Positions 32,592 to 45,500 of a DNA stretch of 64,000 nt are shown here, piece by piece (the first letter of the stretch is position 1; each line of letters begins with the position of its first letter). The notes beneath the pieces are model-generated. The model searched no databases, was not told the origin of the DNA, and saw only the letters and a list, made by a program, of their open reading frames with translations. The DNA is taken from assembly GCA_008802785.1 (NCBI GenBank), contig VUYT01000025.1, forward strand, positions 62,001 through 126,000, read 5' to 3'. Source of the DNA: Symmetrospora coprosmae. Lineage: Eukaryota; Basidiomycota; Cystobasidiomycetes; Symmetrosporaceae. A program made the position numbers and the translations under genes.

Positions 32592-35114
32592 TCAGTTCCT
32601 CAAGAGCGCATTCACCACATGGTTGACCTTCATCGCCTTGAGGTCCGTGTACGTCTGGCCCGTCCCGATAAAGACAATGGGCTGGCTCGTCACGTACGTC
32701 ATGCTCAGTGCCGCCCCGACCTGGACAATTTGGCCAGAAAAGCGCATCAGTCCCACCCTGTATCAGCTCTGTCACACCGGTGAGACCGGCCCAGCAGCAG
32801 CGCACCTTGTCGTCGATGACATCCATCTTTGTGAGAATCATCCCGTCCACGCCGCGTGCTTTGGCGTTGCTCAGTCCGGAGAAATCTCGAAGCGAGCGAT
32901 TGAATTTGGTGAGCTGGTCCACCGCCTCGTTGCCCACCACCGCCTCGCCGACAAACAGGATCTTGTCCGGGTTGTTGACCGAGACGAGCTGCAATCAGGT
33001 ATGGTCGGAACCAAGACCCAGTCAGTCGGCCCTTTACAGTAGATGATAGCCGGAAGCCAGCAGGTCCGCTACGGACGCACCTTGGCCAGAGCCCGCATCA
33101 AAGGCTCATTGTCCTGCATCCGCCCTGCCGTGTCAATGAGCACGACGTCAAACTCGTTCTCTTTGGCTGGAAAAGATTAGAAGTACACGTGAAAGATGAT
33201 CAGCCCGATCTGAAGCAGCACATTCGTGCTCGTGGCACTGGACGAAAGACCTACCAAAAGCAATCGCATCTTTGGCGATTCCCGCTGCATCCTTCCCATA
33301 GCCCCTCTCATAGAGCTCGATCCTCGACTTGCCCGTGTCCTGCTCGAGCTCTTTGAGGATTCTCAGCTTGCCGAGGTTGCGCACATGGATGCGGAGCTGC
33401 TCGACCGCGCCGGAGCGGAAGGTATCGCATGCGGCAATCAAGACGCGCAGCCGGTTCTGGAGCAGCCAGAAGGCGACCTTTGACAGGTTGGTCGACTTTC
33501 CCACGCCATTGACGCCCACAAACGTGATGGCATAAGGGTCCTTCCGGGCGAGCGCGGCCTGCGCCTGCTTTTTGCGGTTAACATCGAGCAAAATGTCGGT
33601 GCTGGTCTTGCTCGTTAGGATGCGCGTGAGCGACTCCTCCAGCGCGTTCCGCACGGCGGCGCGCACCCCGCCGTCGCCAAACCCAGAGACCTGCCTGCCG
33701 ACGAGCGACGCAGAGACGCTGTCGCAGATCTTGTCTGCAATATCGCGCGCGACATTCTTGTTCATGAGGTGCTCACGCATCACATTCATCACGGGCACCA
33801 GGTCTTCAGCCGTGATGGCCTTGCTCGACAGCCCCGCCGATGTGCTGAGCCGGGAGAAGAAGGAGGACAACGCGCCCGCCTTTTTGGTGCTACCTTCTGA
33901 GGCGGCATCCTTCGTCGACAGCTTGCCGGCAGCAAGGGCAGCGAGGATGCTGTCCTCTTCGTCATCGTCGTCGGCGCCGCTCCTTCCTGCTTTGCGCTTG
34001 TCTTGATAGTCTGCCACTTCGTACAGGCCGTTCTCCTGACGCTGGCCGAGCGCTGCCGCGTCAACAAGCGAATCCAGCACCAAGTCGTCTCCGTCTGCGT
34101 CATCACCGACTGGAGGCGCGCCAGCGGAGAAATCCAGAGACGCCATATCCTTATCCGAGACTTTATTTGAGTCTTCCCATTTTCGGGCGACTTTCGAAGG
34201 CGTGGCCGACCTCTTGGGGGTTCCCTCGGTGCTGCAGCCAGGTACGCCTTGCATCAGATTCCAAGCTACGGCCAACCAGCGCAGCGGACTGAGCGGACTC
34301 ACTCGCTTGCCTCGCTCGCCGAGCTCACGCCGCCCTTTCCGCCCTTCTTGCCCATCGCCCGCGGGCTGGGGCTCAGTCGCGCTTTGTTCCTAGCTTTGAG
34401 GGCGGCAATGTTCTTTGCTATCGTCTCGGCGTCGTTGGCCTTCATAGGCGAGACAGTGGGCGTGGTGGAGGCGTCCTCGTCGCTAGGCGTGGGCGGACCA
34501 CCGGAGCTCGACATGGGGCTGAGCGGCAGCCCGCCCGTGAGACTGCCCGGGTGCGCGCCACGCCCGATGCCCGCCCCCGCGCCTTTACCGTTCCTGCTGC
34601 TCTTGGCCGCTTCAGCCTCGAGCTCCCGCACGAGGCGCGTGACAATGCCGTCCCATCCTGCCCAGAGTGCGTTCCACGCCGTGTTGCCAGTCCCGAGCTC
34701 GCGCAGCTGCCCCGAGGTGAGCTTGCGGACCGTGTCGCCGTACATGCTCACAAAGAGCTGCTTCATCGTGTCTAGGAGCTTCTCGAGGTACCCCAGGTGG
34801 AGTATGCGCGGCCACACGACGACAAAGATCAGGCCGAGGTCGTTGGCGAGCGTCCACATCATCGACTGCGAGTCCTTGTCGTGCCTGTTGACGCTTCCGG
34901 CCGCAGACGACGATGCCGCAGCGGCCGCCGCAGCAGAAGCATCCCCGACACCTTCGCCAGTGCTGAAGCTGCTTGCGACGTAGTTGTCGCTGCTGAGGAG
35001 GACCTCCTGGACCAGCGAGTTGATGGGCCCAGACGTGTCGCCCGAGCTCGAGTGGTAGCTCTTCGACCAGAGCACCAGCCCAGACGGCGTAGAGATGGAG
35101 AGCGCGTCGAGCAT
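32592..35114 (-). CDS. SRP101: Signal recognition particle receptor alpha subunit
   Basis: Exons 35114-34303, 34231-33255, 33166-33081, 32988-32806 and 32720-32592 give 728 aa. The N-terminal SRX domain begins [20 protein letters not shown], which binds the beta subunit and the ER membrane. A long charged, disordered linker (Ala/Ser/Lys-rich) follows. The N domain starts near residue 400, and the SRP-type GTPase shows G1 [13 protein letters not shown], the insertion-box region ([19 protein letters not shown]), G3 [11 protein letters not shown]4 TKMD and the closing [12 protein letters not shown]. It docks the SRP-ribosome complex at the Sec61 channel. The protein ends at [11 protein letters not shown], as in fungal homologues. 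A poly-Ala run (AAAAAAASS) interrupts the SRX domain. SEC7 lies 255 bp upstream on the same strand. Confidence 0.95.
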
Positions 35115-35368
35115 TGGTAGCGATAGGCAACAGGGGAGTCTGCTATGTCACGCTGATGAATGCTTTGCTCGCAGCAGATGATATCGGATTGGACGCGAGT
35201 GTAGGGCAGCTGGAGTAGCTGGGTGGGCCTGGCCAGCCGGAAGGTGGCAAAGCGGAGCAGGAGCAGCTCAGACTGTTTCAGTACTGCGCATACTGCAGCT
35301 GCTCATGCTACGTCTAAGCTTTTGAAATCTACATGCAAGCATACCACGAGCACTTTGCGGCATCATGT

Positions 35369-38300
35369 CTATGCGCCGTTTGCAATCTGGCCGACACTTT
35401 CACCTCCACCTGCAACTGCAGATGAGCCCCGCTCACCCTCGCCCTCGTCCTCATCCTCCGCCTGGAACAGATTCAACGTCAACCCTATGCGGTGGAAGAC
35501 ACTCCGCACGCTCTCGCGAATTTCGGGTGTCACATCCCTCGCCAGGAGGTCCACCGCCAGAGGGTAGATGACCGAGACGTGGCTCTGCAGGACATCGTCG
35601 TCCCACGAGCAAATGCCCTGCAGCACTTCTGCGACAACGGGCGTCCAGGCGCTGATGTTGCGCGCCTGTGTCTCCGCGTCTAGAGAGATGTAGCCCTCGA
35701 GGATGTCGATGCCGAGCCTGACAAAACGGAACGAAACGAGACGAAGGCACAATGCGATCTCCGGGTCAGCCTTTGTTGCGACGTTAGTGTAGGTCTTTTC
35801 TTCCAAAAGTACTCACGGCAAGAAAGCCTGGATGGTCTCTTGACGCTTTGCGATGTGGTCCGGTCGACGATCCCCATACATCCGCAAGAGGACATTGACG
35901 AGCGTCGCCGCTGAGCTCGACTCCTGCTTGAGCAGGTTCGGGAGCTGCTTCATGAAGCCAACCTTCCAGAGCGCCATGCGCAACTCCTTGTCGGCATTGA
36001 ATCGCTTGGCAAAGCGATAAGAGTTGTCGAGCTCCGCCATGAGCCGCAGCAAGTCCGCCGGTGGGATCGTCAAGTAGACCTCCTCGTTCTGAAGCAGATC
36101 GTGCGCCGTCTCGATGAGCAGCAGCTGCAGGACACACTTGACGATAATCTGCCGGAAGATCCGCCGCCGTTCCGTGAACCCAAGTGGGCGTGACGTGGCT
36201 GAGGCTTCCGCACCGCTCGTCTGGGAGGACGGATCAGCTAGCGGAGTAGGGTGTACGAACCCGTTCAAGTTGGCTGCAAAGCACGGCACCGGGATATCAG
36301 CATGGTAGAAGAGGACGGCCTGGTCTGACTTCATGGCATACGCACACGAAGACTCGGAGGGAGACTCGGGCGCATCCGGATCCAGAGGCAGACGCAGGTT
36401 CTCGTCAAACAGCTGATAAGCGGTCGTCGTCTGGAAGAGCTGCACCAAGGTAGTGACGATCTTCTGCCAGAGCGGGGGCGTGAGCTTGCGGACATTCTTC
36501 TCGATGAGTTGCCGCAAGCACGACGTCCCTATGCGGGCCAGTGTGTCGTTTTCTTGCGGAAGGCAGGGGAGTGAGGGTCAGTCAAGCGTCCAACAGCTGA
36601 TGACTCGGCTGAGGCCGCCCTCACCTTGGCAGATGCACTCGACGAGCAAGCCCAGTAGCTGGTCAAGCATGCGAACAAGCACGTCAAAGTAGTGCGCGAA
36701 GAGGTCGACGAGATCCCTTAGCGCCTGAATCATGGTCGTCGAAAGCCAGACGCTCATGTCCTCGTGGGTCGAAAACCGCGAGACGTCTGCTTGGGACCGC
36801 AACACCGAAAAGATGGGGAAGAGGACCTCCTTGCAGACGCTGTCCCAAAACTCGGCTGGGAAGGCATGCCCATGCGTCTTAAGCGTTTCAAAGAGGTAAT
36901 CGAGAGCGCTGCGCAAAATTCGTTACGAGTCAGCTGACTGCAGCAACACGGATGTTCCGGCAGATCAGCCTGCCACTCACCGCTTGCGGACTTCAAGATC
37001 CTCGCCGTTCATGATGATGTCGTAGAAGCCAAACAGGACCGGGAACCAGAATTTCGTCATAGGGTCGTCTGCAGGGTTGTCGTGCTCTGTCCGCGCTGGC
37101 GGGCCGGCTTCTGTAATGGGACATTCCGGGCTCCGCTGCATCTGGACTATCAAGCCGCGCAGCATCTCGATGGCGTGCAGGCTGATCTTCTGGTATTTGC
37201 TGATCTTGCAGAAGTCCGTCAAGCACACAGCCAGGTCGGCGAAAGAGCCGTATGTCACAATGAGAGCGAAGTTATTCTTGTTCAGGTGTTTGACAATGTC
37301 AAAGGCCTGATTCGCAACGCGCTCTGTTGGTTCCATGGGTGTGGGGGGTGGTCCAACAATTAGTCCCTTGTGAATGCAACCCCATCATAGAGCATCTCAT
37401 ACCTGTGTTGACCTTGGAGGCCGCGCAGAAGACGCCAAACATTGTGCGCCAACCAGATCTGAGGTTGTCGACCCGCGCCTGTATCATCTGCTGCATGCAC
37501 TGCAAAATCATATCCCTCGCCTCCGGATTTTTGTTGTGCAGCATGGCGTATTCGAAAGGCTTGAGAAAGTCCTTCTGGAAGTTGAAGTTGGCCAGTTCCT
37601 GCTTCTCTAGGAAGCGCATCGCAAGCTGGCGCAACGAGTCGAGTGCCAGGAAGCACACGTTGGCATTCGTATGGCAACACACCTACGCAAGAGAACGGGC
37701 GTCAGCAAGACTTTCACGGTGCGGGAGTCCGCGAGCTGGGGCCAGGACCAACCTGGTTGAAGTGTTCGCCGAGGATCCCCCACATCTGTGACCATTCGAG
37801 TCTTATCCGCCCCATGTTGTAGTACGAGATTTCAACCAGCTTCTGCAGGCAGAACACTCTGGGGTGCTCGGCCAGGCCCGATGACTGGATCTCCTCCCAC
37901 GAAACTTCGCTAAGGGCCCGAACGAAGTCCACGATGGCTGTGCCGGACAGCGCAGCGCTAGACGAGAAGATCCTGTCCGCAGCGTTGGTAATGTGCGACG
38001 AGCTCGCTTCATTCGAGACCTCGTCTGTCGGGCGATTTGGCCGCAGCTTGGCTGCAGCGTTCGTCCGAGCGCTTGCGTTGCTGCTGCTATGCTTCCTCCC
38101 GAGTTCTGGGACTGCGCGCGAGTCGACGCCGCGGCTGATGAGCTGGAAGCGCTCGAGCTGGCTCACGCAGATAATGACCTCCTTCCAGCTGCCTTTGAGG
38201 TAATTGCCATCGATGGCAGCGACATCGAGCAAGCAGCGGATCGCCGCCACGTTCTTTGCCTTCATCTCGCTGAAATCGTTCAGGAAGGTGAATTTGGTCA

Positions 38301-41300
38301 GGGTCGTGACGAAGGCGTTCCGCTCCAGCTCGAGGTCAAACAGGCAGACAATCTTGATTGCCTGCTTGAAGCCTTCAAGCGTTCGCTCCACGACAATCAT
38401 CTCCTCCGAATCTTGCAGCGGCCTCGAAAGTCCTGCTAGCAGCGGCATCCACACCACCTCAAACATCGGGCGCACGTGCTCCACGTGCGAAGCTGCAAAG
38501 AACACATCGTTGCCTTTCTGCAGGCCGCCGCGCTTCTGACTGCGGTTCATGCCGCGGAACAGAGCTTCCGTCTTGTTGGCCATCCCTTCCGACTGCAGCT
38601 GGTAAGCCTCCCGCTGAAAGTCGCGGCCGACATTCGAGAGCGCTGTCGCTATGCCAGACCCGGCTGCACCCTGCAGACCAGCAGCAGATTCGACCTCGTC
38701 TTTCATCCGAATTTCGTTACTGTGGATCTCGTCGTAGATGTCGCTGAGCAGCTGCTCTGGCAGGTCTTGCCCGTTGTTAATGCCCCGGTTGTTCTTGAAG
38801 AATTCGGCTTTCGTCATCCGCCCCTTTTTGATGTTGGGCGAGTGTGCATCGGTGTTGAGCATGATGGTGGAGAACGAGAGGATGTAGGCTGTGTCTGCGT
38901 TCGCGAACACGGCTGGGTTGCCCGCGATGTAGCGCTCGGCGAACTTTAGCATGTAACGGTCGATCTTCTGCGCCTCCCCTGGAAGACGGAAGGACTGAAG
39001 GAACATCCGCAGCGCATCGACAAAGCCCATGTTCTGGAACTCCATAAAGTCGACAAAGGCGTGCATCGTCGCCACGCTGACCGGGTCACTGTGAAGATGC
39101 AGGGCGGAGGCCACGAAAAGTCAGGGCTCTTGTCGCGCTTTGTAGACCGGCGGTGTATTGGACTCACCCCTCTCCAAGGTACTCCCCTATCATGGCCTTG
39201 CTAAGCCCGTCGGCGTGCAGCAGGAATGCCGCAATGTCCTTCGGCTCTCTCGACCGGATAAAGCCAGTCTCGACCAAGAAGGCAATGCCCCGCTTTGGCT
39301 TGAAATTGAATTTTTTGATACCCTCGAGCAGGGTGGTCTTGCGCAATTTAGCAGTCTCGAATCTGCCCGGATCGTCAGAGGACTCTGCCGTCCCGGACCC
39401 TGGTGTAGGAGGCAGAGCGCCGTTCTCCTTCGCAGAAGCGGGCAGCTCCATGGAGCGATCACCCTCGTCCTCGCTGTTGCGTGACGAGGGTCCCGCGGGT
39501 GAGTCGTTGCCTAGATCGGGTAATGTGGTGCTGGACGAGCTGGCCAGGTTGGCTATCGATGTTGAGCTCGGGTTGACCGTTGGCCGCCCCGCCCATGCCA
39601 CCAGCGACCGGATAACCGAGATGAGGCATTCCAGGCTCTGACGCTGCAGCTGCGTCTCTATGGTCTGCTTGGCATTGACGATGTTGGGTGTCAAGGGGTT
39701 GATGGTGAGATCTGGTGCTGAAGATGACGAAGACAGACTCGACGTGCTCTGCCCAGTGATAGAGAGGGACGATACAGAGGGTGTGGAGACGCTGTTTGGT
39801 ATGGTCGGGAGGAAAGGCATGGCGGCGGTCCAGCTAGCGGTCGCAGCAGCGTTGCTGCTGTCGAGCTCCTTGCCCTCTTTGCCCGGCGGGCCAGCGACGG
39901 CGGGTGTATGGGTCGTATACTGCGTGGTCGATATCCGCGAAATGATGTTCAGGAGACGCTCGTAGATGTTGTCGAGCGAGGTGCGGTCGCAGTCGTAATT
40001 GATGTAGATCTCGACGAGCGCCTGGGGGTCCATGCAGACGCGCGAGAAGACGTTGAGGAGTGCGAGCTTCTGCCGCACGGAGGAGTTGCGCATCTCGAGA
40101 ATCGGCAGGAAGATCTCGTTCAGCAGCACCTCAATCTCCTTCTTGAGGCGCGTGCGCATCCCGCTCAAGATCCGCCAGAAGATCTCGCAGCTCAGCTCAA
40201 ACACGCTCAGCACGGGCGACACGGCGTTCCGGCTCAGGCACAGAAGCAGGTACTGCTTGATGGCCTGGACAAAGGGCGTGAACTCCTTTGTCGCCGTCGA
40301 ATAGATGACCACGTTCGGGTCCGTGAACATGGGCAGGTGGGTGTGGAGGATGCTGAGGATCAAGTGGAGCGAGAGCAGCTTTGAACGCATAGCGTGAGAC
40401 TTCATGTCGCGCTCGCTGTGCATTTCGACCGGGGTAAGTCTTCAGCTTGGAGCGAGTCACGAAGCCGTCTCACAAGCTCACCTCTCCATGCCAAGCGGCT
40501 TCATGCCGAGCTTGCACAGCGCCCGGAAGACCAAGTAGGCGTCCTTTGTGTGCAGCTCGTTCAGGCTGAAGAATGTCTGCTGTCCCTCCTGTCCAGGGCC
40601 TGGTGTTTTCGGTCCGTTCTCGCCTGACGGGGTCTGCAGCGGGGCCTCCGCGGACGTTTGCTGGCCTCTGGGCTTACCCTCGACGCTACCTGCTACATCT
40701 GCCAGCTGTAGGGATGGAGGTGGGGCGCGGTCTTTCGATGTCTTGGCAGCTGTCGCATCATCCGCCTCCGGAACGGCCTCAACGACCTCCGGGATAGTCT
40801 CCTCGAGTCGGTCTGCACCGCTCTTGCGACTCTCTGCGTCCGGTCCGGTCATCGACGCTTCGCCCAATACAGCGGGACGAATCGTTTCTGTGCTGGTGCG
40901 CAATGCCTTCCTGTCGGGAACCGCCTCATCAGCCGGCGGTGGGACCGGCTCGCTGTCGTCCTGGTCTTCCGCTGCCTCGGCCTGTGGCGGCGTGGCATCG
41001 CTCTGCTGCTCCGCGGAGGCAGAAGCGACCAGGGCCTCCGAAGTAGTCCGGCTGTTTGGCGGCCGCGGCGATGGTGCCGAGGATCGGCTGCTGCGAGCAG
41101 CAAGCTTCGGCTCGGCCTGTACACGAGCAAAGACGGATCCCACGATCTGGTTCAGGGCGCCTTGGGCGACCATCTGGTTCGTCGGGCTCTTGCTGAGGAG
41201 GAAGATGTTGTACACTGTCCTGACGGCTTTGAGCTGTGTACGTGTAGATGATCAGCGCGTGTTGAGGCAGACTCGGAGGCAAGCCGCCCTGCTGCTCACC

Positions 41301-42616
41301 AGGCTGGACTGATGCACTGTCAGGCCCCGACCGTTGGCGTCTTGCAGGACCAGAGTCAGCAGAGCCTTGACGATCTGCAGATTGACGCTGTCTGCCGTTG
41401 CCGGGTTGCTCGACGTCGCGGCCTGGATAGCAGCCGCTGTCGGGCCTGTTGGCGTCTCGATGAAGCAGTCGCAGATGGTGTCGACAACAATCTCGGAGAG
41501 CCGTTCGGATTTCGCATCGCGGACAAAGTTGTCTTCCGCTTCCGATGCTGGGTCGGCGGGCGTCGCGATGCTCGGCAGACTGGAGGGTGCGGGCCTGTCC
41601 GTCTCACCGTCGAGGGACGTACGGGCAGAGCCGTCCCCTCTCGAGGGAGCCGTGGTAGAGTCGTCGAGCGGTGGGTTGAAGAAGCCATAGGAGACGAGCT
41701 TGCCAATGGCGTCGAGAGCGGTCATCATGAGGCCGTTTGTCTTTGTCTCGCACGCGAGCTTGAGGGCCTCAAACACGTCCTCGCGACGGTCCTCGCTCTC
41801 CTCGCCAGCGTGCAGGGGCTCCTTGAGGATGTCGAGCGCGCGCTGGGCCGCGGCTTTGAGCGGGGGTATGCGCCGGGCGTCCTTGCTGTTGAGGATCGTC
41901 TCGAAGGCGTTCATGACGAGAATCCCTTGCAGCAGCGGTTTCCGCCCAGCGGCCGTGGTGGAGGTCGAGGCGCGCCCCGCCGATGCCACAGAGTAGGTGG
42001 TGCTGCTGCGCCGCATCGACGACGAGAATGAGGTCGAACCTGTGCCTGTGCCTGTGCCTGATGCCGAGGCGGGAGTCGAGGCGGACGCGCTCGGGCTCGC
42101 TGGGTGCGCTCCATTACCCATTGCGGCGCCGCTGCTCGAGTGCCGCGTCCCGAGCGGCGGGATAGGAGGGAATGACGAGGTCGCAGAGGATGGCGGTAGC
42201 GGCGTGTGCTGATCCTGTGATGGGTTAACCTGCTCTCGTTCTTGATCCTGCTCCTGCTGCGGCTGAGACTGCGACGCCCGCTCGTCCCGCAGCTGCGACC
42301 GCGCCTGTGTCGCTCCAGCTGGCGGTTCCTGGTCGTGCGCCGCCCCAAGCGAGACCTCCTGAAAGTCGGCGGTCGAGGCGGACGGGCTCTTTGAAGGTAA
42401 CCCGGGCGGTTGCCCATCCTCTTCCTCCTGCACTGTGGCTATGCCTGGCTGCGCTCCACTATCATCGTCGTCGGGCGTCTCTGGCACGGGGAGCGCGACC
42501 TCGTCCTCCTCTTGGGCGACCACATGTGCAGACGCAGCCGCCGGAGATGCTTCGCTGCCATTCTGCTCGGCTGCACCACCTCCTCCATCGAGTGCGACCT
42601 CCTCAAGGTCCGCCAT
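35369..42616 (-). CDS. SEC7: SEC7 Arf guanine-nucleotide exchange factor
   Basis: Nine exons: 42616-41300, 41233-40482, 40415-39168, 39088-37753, 37682-37403, 37323-36981, 36908-36625, 36552-35817 and 35717-35369, giving 2214 aa, in the range of Sec7p/BIG proteins. After about 200 acidic/Ser-rich disordered residues come the DCB region (QGILVMNAFETILNSKDA), the HUS region with NFDCDR-like YINYDCDRTSLDNIYE, the Sec7 domain at about 1050-1245 (FNFKPKRGIAFL; the catalytic-Glu loop IGEYLGEGDPVSVATMHAFV; FLQSFRLPGEAQKIDR; NTDAHSPNIKKGRMT), and HDS repeats to the end (ENANVCF-like TNANVCFLALDSLRQ; NISAWTPVVAEVL). The protein activates Arf1 at the trans-Golgi. The last intron (35718-35816) was placed using a CTAAC branch point; it is stop-free for much of its length and could be mistaken for coding. 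Confidence 0.95.
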
Positions 42617-43381
42617 GTTCCTACTTGCTGACTATAATTCGAATTGGTGAGAGTCGACTAGGCAGCAGCAGCAGCAGCAGCAAGACGCGCCTGCCTCTCT
42701 CCCTCCCGCTGCCCGGCGTTGAGAGGCCCGAGACTGTCATGGCCGCGACCCATGTGCGGACGGCTGCACGCAGAGAGGGAGAGAGGGAGAGAGAGCTCTA
42801 TCTGCAGTCAATGCGATCCCTGCCAGCTACATCCGCTCGTTGCATCTGGTCATCCCGAGCTCCTTGTCTCCTCAGTAGGCGTCCCCGTCTTGGCCACTTC
42901 GCCCCGGGCCTGTCAGGCGTGTCCCAGCAACGGCCCACCCAATCTCCTGTGTAGGCTATACGCTATCATCCGCCTTGTGCGTCTGCTGCGGTCTATATAT
43001 AACAGTAGTATGCCTCTCTCTCTGTGTGCCGTCTTCTGGCTTTATTTGCAGCGGTGTGCCTCTCTCTCTGCCAGTAGGTAGTGGACGCTGCTGCTCCCCT
43101 CCTCGTCTCCCCCTTGCCCGCGCCCAGCCCCGACTCTACGCAACTCACCCTCACACTCAGAGGAAAGGAGCGCAGATTGATACAGGCACAGACCGGGAGA
43201 ACAACGACCTCTGTGCTATTCAGACGTCTGCTCTGCTCAATCCTGCACAGCCGCATCTCAATCGAAAAGCAGCTCGGCCTCGCCGCACTCTCGACGTCTC
43301 GAAAAATTGAAAGAGGCACAAGACGGAGAACCGCCAATCCACCTCGACAACAGCAGCACGCCGGTACCTGAATAGCCTATC
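42617..43381. promoter_or_regulatory. Divergent promoter region, SEC7 and NOP56
   Basis: 765 bp between divergent starts. Seen: a (GCA)n tract at about 42662-42682, a purine GAGAGGGAGA repeat near 42774-42793, and a TATA-like TATATATAA at 42994-43002, about 380 bp upstream of NOP56. Pyrimidine-rich sequence precedes NOP56. No coding frame was supported. Confidence 0.45.
42662..42682. repeat. (GCA)n trinucleotide microsatellite
   Basis: Run of about seven GCA units in the 5' flank of SEC7, about 45 bp upstream of its ATG, probably in the 5' UTR. Confidence 0.65.
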
Positions 43382-45500
43382 ATGGCCACCCATTTGCTAT
43401 TTGAGAGCTCGGTCGGATATGCCCTCTTCTCGTGAGCGGGCGGATGATCAGGCTTCGAACGAGCATGCGCCGGGAGGGGTGCGAGGGGATCCCCCCTTTG
43501 CCTAGCAGCTCGGATGTGCGAGAGCGAGAGCGCTGATGCAGGGAGATTGCGTGTACTCATCTTACAGAGCCACCCTCCATGAGGAGATCGGCCAGAGGAG
43601 CAAGGCCGTCCAGGACCAGATCGCCGAGCTCTCGACTTTCGGCAAGATGGTCAAGCTCGAGTCCTTCGAGCCGTTCAAGTGAGTGCGGGCGGGCACGGAG
43701 TATGAGCCTCCCTCATCAGGCGCACTGGCTGACCGTTGCTTCTTGCATGTGCTCACAGAGACGCTGCTCACGCTCTCGAGAACGCCAACGATGTCTCGGA
43801 AGGTGTGTAACACTGGTACCTCCTAGCGCTTGTCGGCAGAGCACAACGCTAAAATCCCAAAGCTTCCACCCGCAGGTGTCGTCAATGACTACCTGAAGGC
43901 CATGCTCGAGCTAAAGCTCCCCGCCAAGAAGGCCAACGTCGTTCTCGGCGTGTCTGACCGACAGCTCGCGAGCAGCATCAAGGGCGGGCTCGGCATCAAC
44001 TGCGACACGTCCGAGCGCTCGCTCGAGCTCATCCGCGGGATCCGCCTGCACGCCGAAAAGCTGCTCAAAGGCCTCGAGACGGGCGACGTGTCGCGCGCCC
44101 AGCTCGGCCTGGGCCACGCCTACTCGCGCGGCAAAGTAAAGTTCAATGTCAACCGGTCCGACAACATGATCATCCAGGCCATTGCCCTCCTCGACCAGCT
44201 CGACAAGGACGTCAACACGTTTGCCATGCGCGTCCGCGAGTGGTACGGCTGGCACTTCCCAGAGCTCTACAAGATTGTACCCGACAACTACCAGTACGCG
44301 CGCTGCGTCGGCCTCATCCAGGACAAGAACAACCTGCGCGACAAGGAAAAGGAGGACGACTACGTCTCGTCGCTCACCGACATGCTCGACGCAGACTCGA
44401 CGCGCGCAAAGAACGTCGTCGACGCGGCGCGCGCGTCCATGGGCACGGACATTGCACCCATCGACCTGCTCAACGTCATCAACTTTGCAGAGCGCGTCAT
44501 CAACCTCTTTGCGTACCGCAAGTCGCTCCAGATCTACCTCAACGAAAAGATGTCGCTCGTCGCGCCCAACCTCGGCGCCCTCATCGGCGACACTGTCGCT
44601 GCCCGCCTCATTTCGCACGCCGGCTCGCTCACCAACCTGTCAAAATACCCGGCCAGCACGGTGCAGATTCTCGGTGCAGAGAAGGCACTCTTCCGAGCAC
44701 TCAAGACAAAGGGCAACACGCCCAAGTACGGTTTGATCTACAACGTGGGTTGTTTTGTTCACTCCTCTTCCTCGGCCTAGAAGGTCTCGTTCTGACAGTT
44801 CTTGCTTCCACCGAACTTGCAGTCCACCTTTATCGGCCGCGCGGCGAGCAAGAACAAGGGACGCATCTCGCGGTTCCTCGCAAACAAGTGCTCGATCGCC
44901 TCGCGCATCGACTGCTTCTCGGACGCACCGACAACCAAATTCGGCGAGGCGCTGCGGGCGCAGGTCGACGAGCGGTTGGCCTTTTACGAGACGGGCTCGC
45001 AGCCGACCAAGAACAGCGCGGCCATGTCTGCGGTGCTCGACGTGCTGCGGAAGGAGGCGGCCGACGGCGCCGTCGTCGAGGTCGAAGCCGAGGCGGACGT
45101 GAGCAGGAAGGACAAGAAGGACAAGAAGAGCAAGAAGCGCAAGTCCGAGGCGGTCGAGCCCATGGAGGGCGTCGTCGTCAACGACGAGGAGGTCGCGCTC
45201 GAGCCGGCAGAGAAGAAGGTCAAGAAGAGCAAAAAGAGCAAGGTCTCGGACGTCCCGGGCGCACCCCTGTCAGCGGCTGCGCCCGCAGAGACGACGGCGG
45301 ACATTTCGATGGCCGACGTCAACCCGGACGCTAGCACGGCGGAGAAGAAGCAGAAGAAGAAGGACAAGAAGAAGAAGGCGGATGCGGAGGCTATTGCTGC
45401 GCCGTCAACGGCCGAAATGACGGTGGACCCGGTTGAAGTCGACACGAGCGTGGTCAAGAAGCAAAAGAAGGAGAAGAAGGAGAAGAAGGCCAAGGCATAA
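43382..45500 (+). CDS. NOP56: Box C/D snoRNP core protein NOP56
   Basis: Exons 43382-43431, 43568-43678, 43760-43802, 43875-44744 and 44823-45500 give 583 aa. The N-terminus ([17 protein letters not shown]) and the [15 protein letters not shown] block match NOP56. The Nop domain contains [38 protein letters not shown] and the RNA-binding signature [19 protein letters not shown] followed by [19 protein letters not shown]. The [20 protein letters not shown] block follows, then a Lys/Glu/Asp-rich nucleolar tail of about 160 residues with KKDKK and KKSKKSK repeats. NOP56 pairs with NOP58 and fibrillarin in rRNA 2'-O-methylation and early pre-rRNA processing. The WYGWHFPEL motif separates it from NOP58. 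The first four exon joins all use GTGAGT/GTGTGT-type donors with an ACAG or GCAG acceptor. Confidence 0.96.
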
